Source: Candidatus Fibrimonadaceae bacterium (lineage in GTDB: Bacteria; Fibrobacterota; Fibrobacteria; Fibrobacterales; Fibrobacteraceae). From it: 64,000 nucleotides of DNA. Below, piece by piece: positions 9,647 through 19,223 of this stretch; positions within the stretch are counted from its first letter, which is position 1, and every line of letters begins with the position of its first letter. Location: NCBI GenBank assembly GCA_031281265.1, contig JAITFO010000051.1, positions 1 to 64,000 on the forward strand, written 5' to 3'. The position numbers and the translations under genes are program-made. Under the pieces are notes generated by a model, which worked only from the letters and a program-made list of their open reading frames with translations, had not been told where the DNA came from and searched no databases.

Positions 9647-10580
9647 TTTTTACGAGTTGGAATTAGGCGACGTTTACACAGGGCCTTTGGATTTGTTGTA
9701 TCTCTTGATGAAAAAAGAGGAAATTTCCTTTGAAAAAATTTCCATAGCCAAAATTGCAGACCAGTATTTGGAGCATATAAGCGACCCGGAAAACATCGAT
9801 TTATCTTATGCGGGGGATTTTTTAGACCTTGCGAGCCGCTTGATGGTGTTGAAAGCTAGAGAGCTTTTGCCTAAAGATGAACAGAGCGATGAAAATATGC
9901 TGGATTTTGAAATAGAACGCGAAACGCTTATAAGGCAAATGCAGGAATATCAAAAATTTAAACGGGTTGCGCTTGGCTTGCAGGAATTGGAGGATAAGAA
10001 TTTTGGCACTTACGGGCGCGGGCGCATGGAAAAAATATCTAGGGATTCTCAGCTTGCGGATGCTAATATATGGCAGTTGCTCAAGGCCTTTCACAAAACA
10101 TTGCAAGCCCATTCCTACAACAGCGTGCATACAGTGGAAGTTGACAATGTGACCATCGAAGATAGGGAACAGCATATAAACGGTTATCTTGAGCAACGCG
10201 GCAGAGCCATGTTCGATGATTTACTCGGCAAAGAAAAGGTGCCTATAATGACTGCGGTTACATTTATAGCTATGCTGGAACTCACAAAGATAGATAGCAT
10301 AGTTTTTAGGCAAAGCGAGGTAAATGGTCTTTTATGGCTTTACAGAAAAAAACAAAACGATGAATATAAAGAGGAGCTTGCCAAAGAAAAGATATACTAT
10401 TCGCCAGACCCAGAAGTTTTGGGCGGTTTAACGGATTATCTTCGCGGGCGTTCCAGCGTTCAGGAGATTGAGGAGCGGAGTGCGTTGGACTCGGTTTTAA
10501 AACACGCGATGCAGCTAATTGAAAGTGGTGCAAAAATAGAGGAAAACGACATTCAAGCCATGCTGGAAGGAAAGCTATGA
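9636..10580 (+). CDS. scpA: segregation and condensation protein A
   Basis: Kleisin subunit of the bacterial SMC condensin. The N-terminal region ELELGDVYTGPLDLLYLLM and the following LASRLMVLKARELLP are diagnostic. The C-terminal winged-helix part covers roughly residues 200-310. The length (314) is somewhat above the usual 240-280 through the charged middle. It starts 11 bases inside the SppA-like gene and ends in an ATGA overlap with the small peptidase gene, so translation of the three is probably coupled. The usual partner scpB is not next to it. Confidence 0.93.
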   Translation: MANDFYELELGDVYTGPLDLLYLLMKKEEISFEKISIAKIADQYLEHISDPENIDLSYAGDFLDLASRLMVLKARELLPKDEQSDENMLDFEIERETLIRQMQEYQKFKRVALGLQELEDKNFGTYGRGRMEKISRDSQLADANIWQLLKAFHKTLQAHSYNSVHTVEVDNVTIEDREQHINGYLEQRGRAMFDDLLGKEKVPIMTAVTFIAMLELTKIDSIVFRQSEVNGLLWLYRKKQNDEYKEELAKEKIYYSPDPEVLGGLTDYLRGRSSVQEIEERSALDSVLKHAMQLIESGAKIEENDIQAMLEGKL

Positions 10581-10870
10581 TGAGTCACGAGTTTTTTCAC
10601 GAACAAGCCCATGTTGAAAAACACCATGCTCTAAAAAGGGGAATACTGTTATCCTTTATATGTTTGCTTTTATTGCTCTTATTGTATCTATACCGCATTT
10701 TCTGCCATTTTCAGGAGTTTGAAGCAGACCGCCTTGCCGCCGAAAAATGCGGAAGAAAATCCGCCTTGGAGAGCCTGAAATTTTTGCAGATGAGAGAGGG
10801 CAAAATTGGCTTTTTAGCAAATTTACTCTCGCTCCATCCTCGAACCGAGAAAAGGCTTAAAGTTATTTAG
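10577..10870 (+). CDS. minimal M48/M56-like zinc peptidase
   Basis: A protein of only 97 residues that keeps the landmarks of membrane zinc peptidases in the right order. HEQAHVEKHHALKR (residues 8-21) gives the HExxH zinc helix; an overlapping HEFFH at 4-8 is an alternative. A hydrophobic segment follows (about 23-43), then EFEADRLAAEKCG with the third zinc ligand, and HPRTEKRL at the end as in M48 proteins. Known M48 or M56 proteins are several times longer, so this is either a stripped-down active enzyme or a 5'-truncated remnant. It opens in the ATGA overlap with scpA, which argues that it is expressed. Activity is unproven. Confidence 0.6.
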   Translation: MMSHEFFHEQAHVEKHHALKRGILLSFICLLLLLLLYLYRIFCHFQEFEADRLAAEKCGRKSALESLKFLQMREGKIGFLANLLSLHPRTEKRLKVI

Positions 10871-10873
10871 CTA

Positions 10874-11755
10874 TTAAACTCTAGCTATTAAAAACACCAT
10901 TGAACTCTCTTTGCTTTTGCCCGTACCGGGGAAATCCTCGCCCTGCGTTCCTTCTTGCAGCAGCTTGAATTTTCTGCCGTTTTTGGCAAATGCGTTCTTC
11001 GCTGTTTTGAGCAAAGTTTCGCCGTTCCATTCGCTGTAATTGGTAGAGAGCAATATAACTCCGTCATCTTCTAAAATACTCACCGCTTTTTCAGCTAAGT
11101 TTTCCAAATCCTTTTCCACCGAGAAATGGTATTTTCCATTCTTCGCAAAGCTGGGCGGGTCAATTGCAATGGCTCCGAATTTCTTCCCTTTTTTTATGCA
11201 CCAATCAATATATTCTTCGGAGCTGCCGCAAAAAAATTCCCCCTGTTTAATCTCCATTTCGTTTAAGAGATAATTCTCCTTGCCTTTGCTCAGATTTTTT
11301 TTGCTTATATCCACATTCACGGCCTTCACCGCACCGTTTTTCCGAGCGTGAACGCTGAAGGAGCATGTATAGGCAAATAGGTTCAGCATTTCTTTTTCTT
11401 TGCACAGCTGCGCAAAACAGTGCCGCGCCTCGCGCATATCCAAAAAAAGACCGGGGTTCAGGGTGTCCAGCAGGTCAACGGCAAATTTGCAACCGTATTC
11501 CTCAACAACGGTTTTGGAATTATCCCCAAACACCGCTTTAATGCTGCTATGGTCTGCAAATCTATATTTTACTGCGATGAATTTAGGGGAAAAGCGCTCT
11601 TTCAACAATTGTATTAACTCCTCTTCCCGCCCGAGCAAATTTTTGTTGAAAAATTGAATTTGATAGCAATCGTTATATTTATCAACAGCAACGCCATCTA
11701 AACCGTCCGCTATTCCGTTGCACAATCTATAAGCAGTAGGGGAGCCTTTTAACAC
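10874..11755 (-). CDS. RlmI-like class I SAM methyltransferase (23S rRNA cytosine-C5 type)
   Basis: Resembles the RlmI/YccW family that methylates a 23S rRNA cytosine. FLDMREAR (104-111), the SAM loop NLFAYTCSFSV (125-135) and DPPSF (199-203) are in family order. It lacks the N-terminal PUA domain found in E. coli RlmI and begins at GSPTAYRLCNG, near the linker domain. The GTG at 11755 is the only start before an in-frame stop, so this is either a naturally short form or an N-terminally reduced one. It follows the small membrane protein gene by 6 bases on the same strand and converges on the small peptidase gene. Confidence 0.85.
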   Translation of the reverse strand: MLKGSPTAYRLCNGIADGLDGVAVDKYNDCYQIQFFNKNLLGREEELIQLLKERFSPKFIAVKYRFADHSSIKAVFGDNSKTVVEEYGCKFAVDLLDTLNPGLFLDMREARHCFAQLCKEKEMLNLFAYTCSFSVHARKNGAVKAVNVDISKKNLSKGKENYLLNEMEIKQGEFFCGSSEEYIDWCIKKGKKFGAIAIDPPSFAKNGKYHFSVEKDLENLAEKAVSILEDDGVILLSTNYSEWNGETLLKTAKNAFAKNGRKFKLLQEGTQGEDFPGTGKSKESSMVFLIARV

Positions 11756-11761
11756 AATTAT

Positions 11762-11992
11762 TTATGCTAATTTATCAGCAACACCTATTCTCAGTTCCTT
11801 AATTTCCATTTTAAGCTCTCTGATTTCATTGGTGGAGGCTTCCCATAATCCCTTCCACGCCATTACCGACTGCGTAAGTGCCTCTAGCTGGTTATCTCTT
11901 TTATCTTTAAAAATTTTAGCAAATACAGTTAGTATGGCAGCTATTCCTGCCAAACCGCCTATTGCACCAGCATACGCCAATATTTGCTCCAT
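11762..11992 (-). CDS. small membrane protein with coiled-coil tail
   Basis: About 76 residues from MEQILAYAGAIGGLAGIAAILTV: one N-terminal membrane helix followed by a charged amphipathic helix (LEALTQSVMAWKGLWEASTNEIRELKMEIKELR). No family recognised; the layout resembles small phage-holin-like or scaffold proteins, but nothing else phage-like is near. The frame also opens at 12022. I prefer the ATG at 11992 because a TATATT element ends 6 bases before it. It is the first gene of a probable two-gene transcript with the RlmI-like methyltransferase. Confidence 0.6.
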   Translation of the reverse strand: MEQILAYAGAIGGLAGIAAILTVFAKIFKDKRDNQLEALTQSVMAWKGLWEASTNEIRELKMEIKELRIGVADKLA

Positions 11993-11998
11993 ATATTT

Positions 11999-12004
11999 AA
12001 TATA
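11999..12004 (-). promoter_or_regulatory. -10 TATATT 6 bases before the start codon
   Basis: On the reverse strand TATATT is followed by six bases and the ATG at 11992. No Shine-Dalgarno sequence fits, which points to a leaderless transcript. Confidence 0.4.
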
Positions 12005-12026
12005 GAAATTAATTCCCAGCATTTTC

Positions 12027-12032
12027 TATATT
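12027..12032 (+). promoter_or_regulatory. -10 TATATT 7 bases before the start codon
   Basis: TATATT, seven bases, then the ATG at 12040. It lies back to back with the reverse-strand element at 11999-12004, so two leaderless promoters share about 30 bases. Confidence 0.45.
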
Positions 12033-12039
12033 CCACCTC

Positions 12040-12750
12040 ATGAAGAAGATATTTTTCTTATTATTATGCGCTTATGCCTGTTCCATGGCTGCAGAGGGCG
12101 ATAATGAGGCCTCCAGTGTTATCTCTTTTAGCACAACATTTTTGGACTCAGCGGGGAACTACTTTTTCACTTACCCCACGGCTATGCCAGACCAAGCCGC
12201 TTTGCAGGAGCTACAGAAAAATTTTGTGACTCAAAGATTTGGGAAACATCCCTTTTCAACCAAGGATATAGCCGTATCCCTAAGCTATTACAAAGAGCAA
12301 AATAAAGATATAGAGATTTTAAAAGACCAAGTCTCTTTTCCCCTGCCCGGCATTGTGCAGTTTGTGACTTATTACTATTTGTATTCCCCCGGTGCTGCCC
12401 ACGGCGAAAACGGCTCCAAGGTTGGCCTTTATACGCTTGCAGACGGTAAAAAAATAGATTTAAAGAGTATTTTCACAAAAGGCTCTGAAAAGAGCGTAAT
12501 CCAATTGATAATCAAGGAATTTTTGAAAATGCAGAATTTGCAAAGGCTAGACGATTATTCTTATACCAAAAAAGAGAGCGATTTTACTCCGATCAACGTC
12601 ATGATTAGCGAACTCGGCATGGACTTTATTTACCCCACCTATAAATTAGCGCCTCACTTCGCAGGCGAGCAAAAGATATTTTTGCCATGGGATACACTAA
12701 AACTCTACCTGAATAAACAATCGGTTGTTTATCAGAAGTTGAAATTTTAA
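12040..12750 (+). CDS. secreted DUF3298 / RsiV-like domain protein
   Basis: A signal peptide (residues 1-18, ending SMAA) precedes a domain with the DUF4163/DUF3298 pattern. The segment SPGAAHGENGSKVGLYTLADGKKIDLKSIF is the typical AHG...T.D...G..I.L..LF motif, and FIYPTYKLAPHFAGEQKIFLPW matches the conserved end. The family includes the lysozyme-sensing anti-sigma factor RsiV and many secreted proteins of unknown role. No sigma factor gene is adjacent, so a role in regulation is not supported. It probably acts in the periplasm or on the surface. Confidence 0.75.
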   Translation: MKKIFFLLLCAYACSMAAEGDNEASSVISFSTTFLDSAGNYFFTYPTAMPDQAALQELQKNFVTQRFGKHPFSTKDIAVSLSYYKEQNKDIEILKDQVSFPLPGIVQFVTYYYLYSPGAAHGENGSKVGLYTLADGKKIDLKSIFTKGSEKSVIQLIIKEFLKMQNLQRLDDYSYTKKESDFTPINVMISELGMDFIYPTYKLAPHFAGEQKIFLPWDTLKLYLNKQSVVYQKLKF

Positions 12751-12768
12751 AATTATCGGTTGTGATGT

Positions 12769-13830
12769 ATGCAAGAAAAAGTTCAGAAATTTTTAGAACG
12801 CTATGAAGAACTTGAACAAGAGCTTTCAAAACCCGACGTTGCTGCGAATCCGGAAATTTTCACAAAATTGCACAAAAGTTTTAAGGCTTTGGAAAAAACT
12901 CATATTGTTGGCTCCGAGTACATACGGCTTTGTAGCGATTTAAGGGAATGGAAAGAAGCCCTTAGCGGTAGCGACCAAGAACTTGCCCAAGCTGCCAAAG
13001 CGGAAATTTCCCCTTTGCAAGAGCGCATAGAAAGCATGGAGAGCGAGTTGCAGGTATTGATGGTTCCACCAGACCCTTTTGACAACCGCAATGCTATTTT
13101 GGAAATCAGGGCCGGGACAGGCGGCGATGAATCATCTCTTTTTGCTGGCGATTTATTCAGGATGTACAGAGCGTATTTGGAGAACAGGGGTTTTAAGGTA
13201 GAGGTGACCGACATCAGCGAAGGGACGGTTGGCGGTTTTAAGGAAATTTGCCTTTTTGTGAGCGGAACCGATGCTTACGGGGTTTTAAAATTTGAGAGCG
13301 GTGCGCACAGAGTGCAGCGTGTGCCAGAAACCGAATCGCAGGGAAGGGTGCATACATCGGCGGCAACGGTAGCGGTTATGCCAGAAGCAGAGGAAGTTGA
13401 TGTTGACATTCGCAACGAAGATTTAAAAGTGGATGTGTACAGGGCAAGCGGTGCGGGCGGCCAGTACATAAACAAAACGGATTCAGCGGTTCGCATAACC
13501 CATATCCCAAGCGGCGTGGTTGTGGCTTGCCAAACGGAACGCAGCCAAATTCAAAACCGCTCAAAAGCCATGGAACTATTGCGCTCCCGCCTTTTAGACC
13601 ACGCTATCTCCGAAAAGCAGAGAAAGGAAGCCGCCGAAAGAAAGAGCCTTGTTGGCACCGGAGACCGCAGCGACAAAATTCGCACTTACAATTTTCCCCA
13701 AAACAGGGTTACAGACCACCGCATAAACTTAACCCTCTACAATTTGGACAAGATAATAGCAGGGGATTTACAGGGGATTATAGACGCTTTGCACTTAGCG
13801 GATGCGCAGAGCAAGTTAGGTAACTCATGA
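12769..13830 (+). CDS. prfA: peptide chain release factor 1
   Basis: Class I release factor of 353 residues that ends translation at UAA and UAG. The GGQ motif that triggers peptidyl-tRNA hydrolysis is at 230-232 ([18 protein letters not shown]). The recognition loop reads [19 protein letters not shown], with the PxT tripeptide (PET) that marks RF1 rather than RF2. No clear ribosome binding site precedes the ATG. The stop overlaps the next start (ATGA), coupling it to an SppA gene; prmC, a common neighbour, is absent. Confidence 0.96.
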   Translation: MQEKVQKFLERYEELEQELSKPDVAANPEIFTKLHKSFKALEKTHIVGSEYIRLCSDLREWKEALSGSDQELAQAAKAEISPLQERIESMESELQVLMVPPDPFDNRNAILEIRAGTGGDESSLFAGDLFRMYRAYLENRGFKVEVTDISEGTVGGFKEICLFVSGTDAYGVLKFESGAHRVQRVPETESQGRVHTSAATVAVMPEAEEVDVDIRNEDLKVDVYRASGAGGQYINKTDSAVRITHIPSGVVVACQTERSQIQNRSKAMELLRSRLLDHAISEKQRKEAAERKSLVGTGDRSDKIRTYNFPQNRVTDHRINLTLYNLDKIIAGDLQGIIDALHLADAQSKLGNS

Positions 13831-15620
13831 AGATTTTTCTCAAATATTTTCTCGCCTCGGCGCTCGGCACTTTCTGTGCCTTCGCTTTGGTAATCATCAT
13901 GGCAATCATCTCTATATCTGCGATGTTGCTCGCCGATTCAAACCAAAAAAATGACTCGCCCATTTTAAGGATAAATCTGAGCGGTATAATCTCGGAAAAG
14001 GAGAGCTACGACCCGCTCTCTCTAGCGTTTTTCAAATTCGGGATAAAACAGCAGGGGTTAAACGATATTTTGAGCGCCATAGAAGAGGCAAAGTATAATT
14101 CCCAATACAAAGGCATATACCTGAATTTAGGCTTTGTTCAAGCGGGAATTTCTGCTATGCAAGAGATAAGAAACGCTCTGCTCAAATTTAAAGAGAGCGG
14201 GAAATTCGTGATTGCTTATGGGGAAATGGTTTCGCAAAGGAGCTATTACGCAGCATCGGTCGCGGATAAAATTATCATTAACCCGCTTGGGATGTTGGAT
14301 TTTAAAGGGCTTGGGAGCATGAGGCAATACAACAAGGGAATTTTTGAAAAGATGGGAATTGAGATGCAGGTATTCAAGGTGGGTGAATATAAATCTTATG
14401 TTGAACCTTATATCAGTTCTGCCATGAGTGACTTTGACAGAGAGCAGAGAAGCGTTTATTTAAAAGCGTTGTGGGGAGAAATACTGAGCGGGATTTCTGA
14501 GAGCAGAGATATTCCCATAGATTCGCTTGAACGTTATGCAGACGAGTACCTGCTCTTTTCCAACACGGAAAATTTGGTGAAATACAAACTGGCAGACTCG
14601 CTTGCCTATAGAGTGGATTTTGAAAATTCCTTAAAGGAAATGGCAGGAATTAAAAAGGAAAAAGAGCTTAAATTCGCTAAAGTCTCGGATGTGCTGAGCG
14701 ATTATATGCTGAGAAGCGTTGCTAAAAACGCTGGCAAAATAGCTGTTCTTTATGCAGAAGGCAGCATTGTTGGCGATGAAGAAGCGGATTTATATTCCGG
14801 TTCTGTTATAGCCGCTAAAACATATTTAAAAGAGCTGAAAAAATTGCAGGAAGATAGCTCCGTTAAAGCCGTTGTTTTTAGGGTGAATTCCGGTGGCGGT
14901 TCCGCCTATGCCTCAGACCAGATTTGGCACAGTATCCGTGAACTCTCAAAAGTGAAACCCGTTGTGGCTTCTCTTGGCTCCCACGCGGCGAGCGGTGGAT
15001 ATTACATAGCTTGCGGTGCAAACAAAATAGTGAGTTCCCCAACCACGCTAACAGGTTCTATAGGGATTTTTGGGATTTTCCCAAGCGGTGAAAAACTCGC
15101 CAGCGATGTTGGAGCCGCTTATGACGGAATAGGCACAAATAAAAACACCTTATTTGGCGAGCAGGTTTTGAGCATTCCGTTCTTGGAAGCGGGGGTTTTG
15201 CCTGCGCGCCCTTTAAGCGAGAGCGAACACGCGATGTTGCAGGCTTTTGTTGAGCGCGGCTATAGCATATTTTTATCCCGCTGCGCAGAGGGCAGGGGCA
15301 AGAGCGTGCAGGCTTTGGATTCCATAGGACGGGGCAGGGTTTGGGCTGGAGCTAAAGCGGTTGAGATAGGGCTTGCAGATACGCTGGGTGGTTTTGAAAC
15401 AGCCTTGGAAATAGCAGCAACCCTTGCAAACCTAGGTGATTATTATACAGAGGAATTTCCCAAACCCAAAGACCCCTTTGAGAGATTTTTTGGAGAGATG
15501 TTTGGTTATGCAAAACTGAGAACCCTTGAATTTATTTTGGGAAAAGACGGCTTAGAAACCGCCAAGCTGCTAAACGCCCTTTCCAACCACGACTACCGGC
15601 AGGCAATTTCTATATTTTAG
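13827..15620 (+). CDS. sppA: signal peptide peptidase SppA (67K type)
   Basis: Full-length S49 peptidase of 597 residues: an N-terminal membrane anchor (about 7-33), an N-terminal half with Lys189 in [11 protein letters not shown] and a C-terminal half with Ser389 in [10 protein letters not shown]. These form the Ser/Lys dyad across the two halves of SppA, which clears cleaved signal peptides from the membrane. Translation is coupled to prfA by an ATGA overlap. The last codons and stop contain the sequence TATATTTTAG, which also serves as a candidate -10 for the next gene. It is the more conventional of the two SppA proteins in the window. Confidence 0.93.
   Translation: MKIFLKYFLASALGTFCAFALVIIMAIISISAMLLADSNQKNDSPILRINLSGIISEKESYDPLSLAFFKFGIKQQGLNDILSAIEEAKYNSQYKGIYLNLGFVQAGISAMQEIRNALLKFKESGKFVIAYGEMVSQRSYYAASVADKIIINPLGMLDFKGLGSMRQYNKGIFEKMGIEMQVFKVGEYKSYVEPYISSAMSDFDREQRSVYLKALWGEILSGISESRDIPIDSLERYADEYLLFSNTENLVKYKLADSLAYRVDFENSLKEMAGIKKEKELKFAKVSDVLSDYMLRSVAKNAGKIAVLYAEGSIVGDEEADLYSGSVIAAKTYLKELKKLQEDSSVKAVVFRVNSGGGSAYASDQIWHSIRELSKVKPVVASLGSHAASGGYYIACGANKIVSSPTTLTGSIGIFGIFPSGEKLASDVGAAYDGIGTNKNTLFGEQVLSIPFLEAGVLPARPLSESEHAMLQAFVERGYSIFLSRCAEGRGKSVQALDSIGRGRVWAGAKAVEIGLADTLGGFETALEIAATLANLGDYYTEEFPKPKDPFERFFGEMFGYAKLRTLEFILGKDGLETAKLLNALSNHDYRQAISIF
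15611..15616 (+). promoter_or_regulatory. -10 TATATT inside the end of sppA, 6 bases before the next start
   Basis: TATATT is made from the last codons of sppA and lies 6 bases before the ATG at 15623. It could give the GYF/RDD gene its own leaderless transcript as well as read-through from sppA. Confidence 0.35.
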
Positions 15621-15622
15621 TT

Positions 15623-16300
15623 ATGGACTGGTATTATATAGACTCCTCTAAGCCAGAGGGTAAAAGGAGAAACGGGCCTTGGTCTCCAAGGCAGATGCTT
15701 TTATTTGCTGAACAAGGTGCTTTTGTACCAGAAACCCTTGTATGGAGAGATGGCTTTGACGGCTGGCGTCCTTGGGGCATAGCGGAGCCGGAGCTAAAAA
15801 CGCAGTTCCAGACAGAAACGGTAAAGCAGGTTGTAGAAGAGGAGATTTTGCCCAATATCGATGCCAGCAAAACCGAATATGCGGGATTTTTGATAAGGCT
15901 GTGCGCTTTTTCGATAGATGCAGTTATTTTGCAGCTCATCTTTGTTCTGCTAACCCCAATCCATGCGAGTTTTGGCATTATCTCGGAAGTGACCCCGCAG
16001 ACAACTGTTGCAGAACTTATGCCTACCATGCTTTTTGCTTTTTGCCTGATATTCTTTTACAACTCTTTTTTTGTGAAGAACTTCTCTGGAACTCTTGGGA
16101 AAATTGTGTTTGGCTTAGCTGTTGTGCGCCATAGCGGGAAGCCCATGACATGGAGCTGCGCTTTTTTGAGGGCTTTCATCGCATTTTTTTCCAGCTCTTT
16201 CTTTGGTGCGGGCTGCTTGATTGCCGCGTTTGACATTGAAAAACGGGCTTTGCACGATTTTATGGCAGACACCAGGGTTTTAAAATTGCAGAGGACCTAA
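15623..16300 (+). CDS. GYF_2 domain / RDD family membrane protein
   Basis: Residues 1-55 form a GYF_2-type domain (DWYYIDSSKPEGKRRNGPWS, then TLVWRDGFDGWRPWG). From about 90 the RDD membrane domain begins (YAGFLIRLCAFSIDAVILQL), with membrane segments near 100-120, 140-160 and 185-205. RDD proteins are small multi-pass proteins, some linked to ion exchange; GYF_2 domains bind proline-rich peptides or occur in envelope proteins. The function of this combination is not known. It ends 18 bases before thiS. Confidence 0.85.
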   Translation: MDWYYIDSSKPEGKRRNGPWSPRQMLLFAEQGAFVPETLVWRDGFDGWRPWGIAEPELKTQFQTETVKQVVEEEILPNIDASKTEYAGFLIRLCAFSIDAVILQLIFVLLTPIHASFGIISEVTPQTTVAELMPTMLFAFCLIFFYNSFFVKNFSGTLGKIVFGLAVVRHSGKPMTWSCAFLRAFIAFFSSSFFGAGCLIAAFDIEKRALHDFMADTRVLKLQRT

Positions 16301-16318
16301 AAATTAGGGGGATTTCAA

Positions 16319-16525
16319 TTGAAACTTTCGATAAACGGCGAAGATGTGGAAGCGAATTATGCAACTCTAGGTGAGTGGGCAGACGTTGAACTCGGCAATG
16401 CCAACGGCATTCAAGGCATTGCCGTAGCTGTGAACGATAACATTGTGCCAGATTCGCAGTGGGTTTCTTTTGCGTTGCACGACGGCGATAAAATTTTGGT
16501 TGTTGCGGCGGCTCAAGGGGGCTAA
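16319..16525 (+). CDS. thiS: sulfur carrier protein ThiS
   Basis: Ubiquitin-like sulfur carrier of 68 residues ending in the required Gly-Gly. It begins MKLSINGEDVE and has the family segment VAVNDNIVPDSQW. As a C-terminal thiocarboxylate it delivers sulfur for the thiazole part of thiamine. The start codon is TTG, supported by a strong GGGGG-type ribosome binding site 7 bases upstream. It stands 3 bases before thiC. The activating and thiazole-forming genes (thiF, thiG, thiH) are not here. Confidence 0.93.
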   Translation: MKLSINGEDVEANYATLGEWADVELGNANGIQGIAVAVNDNIVPDSQWVSFALHDGDKILVVAAAQGG

Positions 16526-16528
16526 TAG

Positions 16529-17974
<1,446 letters not shown>

Positions 17975-18070
17975 AAATTTGAGTTGCTTTTTTGAAAAAA
18001 CTTTAGTCTTTTTTTCATAAAAATTAAAATATTTTTTCAACATTTTTTCGATGAATTTTCTTCCTTTTTT

Positions 18071-18099
18071 TTGGCACGTTTCTTGCAGATTGGTATATA
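18071..18099 (+). promoter_or_regulatory. promoter of the first island lipoprotein
   Basis: TTGGCA and TATATA are separated by 17 bases, and a GGGAGG ribosome binding site precedes the ATG at 18140. The rest of the 165-base gap after thiC is T-rich with no clear terminator. Confidence 0.6.
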
Positions 18100-18139
18100 T
18101 TTACAAGTGTAGGGTCACTTAATTTCTAGGGAGGTTTTT

Positions 18140-19066
18140 ATGAAAAACCGTCATCTCTATTTCGCATTATTGGCACCGGCTGCCTCTATTGCCTTGCTGT
18201 CCGCTTGCGGAGAAGGCAACCCATTCAACCTGGAAGATTCCTATGAATGGAGGCAGATACAGGTAGCAGTTGAGAATGTAGTTGACAACCAGATACCTGG
18301 TTGCTTCAAAGACACAAACAACTGCCCAGAAGGGGGTATCACCGTTCCAGAACCCCCGCCCCCACCCCCACCCCCTACTTCCTCATCATCCGCAGATGAT
18401 CCGGAACCAGGGCCAGTTCAGAGCAGCAGTTCTGTTGAACCGAGCGGCAGCGTTGAAAGCAGCAGCTCAGTTGAACCGAGTAGCAGTTCTGTTGAACCTA
18501 GCAGCAGCAGCGTGAGCCTAAGCAGTTCGAGCGTTATGCCTAGCAGCAGCAGCGTTGCAACAAGCAGCAGTTCCATTGCACCTAGCAGTTCCAGCGTGGC
18601 ACCACCACCACCACCTCCGAGCAGTAGCAGCATTGCAAGCAGCAGTAGCGTGGCACCACCACCTCCTCCACCACCCAGCAGCAGCTCTAGCGAGCAATCC
18701 AGTGGTGGCAATAGCTGTGGTTACAAAAATGATGCTAATTTGTGCCCAGGGGTTGCTATTACGAGTGTAAAAGCAGAAAACATAAACAAGGCTGACGACG
18801 CGAATATCAATGATGGCGATAGGTGTTATTTTGCAACTACAATCACCCAACTCGCCAATATAAGCGGAAACTTTACGATTAATGGAAAAACTGTTGCAAA
18901 GTGCGGAAGACCTGGTTGGGGACAACCTACATGTGCTGAGGCTTTGAGCACAGCAGGTGTGACTACGGTGGATGAAGGGTATTACATTTATACTCCAGAT
19001 AACTATAAGGCAGGTTTTGTAATCTCTAATTCTTACGCTCCGAATTTGCATCCTAATTGCCGGTAG
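18140..19066 (+). CDS. island lipoprotein 1: shared N-terminal domain, Ser/Pro linker, unique C-terminal domain
   Basis: Signal peptide with a lipobox (LLSAC, lipidated Cys near residue 23), then CGEGNPFNL and the segment EWRQIQVAVENVVDNQIPGC ending in NCPEGGITVPE. These N-terminal features are shared with the proteins at 19224 and 22396. A long linker of proline runs and (S)n-V/I repeats follows (about 70-190). The C-terminal domain (about 195-308) has six cysteines, probably in disulfides, and no family I recognise. The layout suggests a lipid-anchored module displaying a variable domain on a flexible stalk. Serine linkers of this kind are common in Fibrobacter surface and cellulolytic proteins, but no carbohydrate-active domain is visible. 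Confidence 0.8.
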   Translation: MKNRHLYFALLAPAASIALLSACGEGNPFNLEDSYEWRQIQVAVENVVDNQIPGCFKDTNNCPEGGITVPEPPPPPPPPTSSSSADDPEPGPVQSSSSVEPSGSVESSSSVEPSSSSVEPSSSSVSLSSSSVMPSSSSVATSSSSIAPSSSSVAPPPPPPSSSSIASSSSVAPPPPPPPSSSSSEQSSGGNSCGYKNDANLCPGVAITSVKAENINKADDANINDGDRCYFATTITQLANISGNFTINGKTVAKCGRPGWGQPTCAEALSTAGVTTVDEGYYIYTPDNYKAGFVISNSYAPNLHPNCR

Positions 19067-19089
19067 GCTTTATAATACGCCTTTAAACC

Positions 19090-19113
19090 GCCCCCTACAA
19101 GGGGGCTTTTTTG
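19090..19113 (+). terminator. intrinsic terminator
   Basis: GCCCCC, a five-base loop, GGGGGC and then a T run. It ends the first lipoprotein transcript. Confidence 0.85.
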
Positions 19114-19150
19114 TTAACCCCCCTTTTTTTTTGTGCAAAAATGAAAAAAA

Positions 19151-19180
19151 TTGTCGTTTTCCGTAAAAAAAATCTATATT
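19151..19180 (+). promoter_or_regulatory. promoter of the second island lipoprotein
   Basis: TTGTCG, 18 bases, TATATT. The leader then ends in GAGGCTTTTATG, the same start context as the third lipoprotein at 22396. Confidence 0.55.
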
Positions 19181-19223
19181 TAGTTTTTGGAGACCCTACA
19201 CCCCTCCCAAAACCGAGGCTTTT

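Noticed and set aside
16301-16318. TPP riboswitch before thiS-thiC
   Set aside because: Only 18 bases separate thiS from the preceding gene and no THI-box sequence is present.
18400-18700. Dense AGCAGC-type repeats resembling a microsatellite
   Set aside because: They encode serine-rich linkers of the first island lipoprotein and keep its frame; long frames on the opposite strand here are shadows of low-complexity coding.
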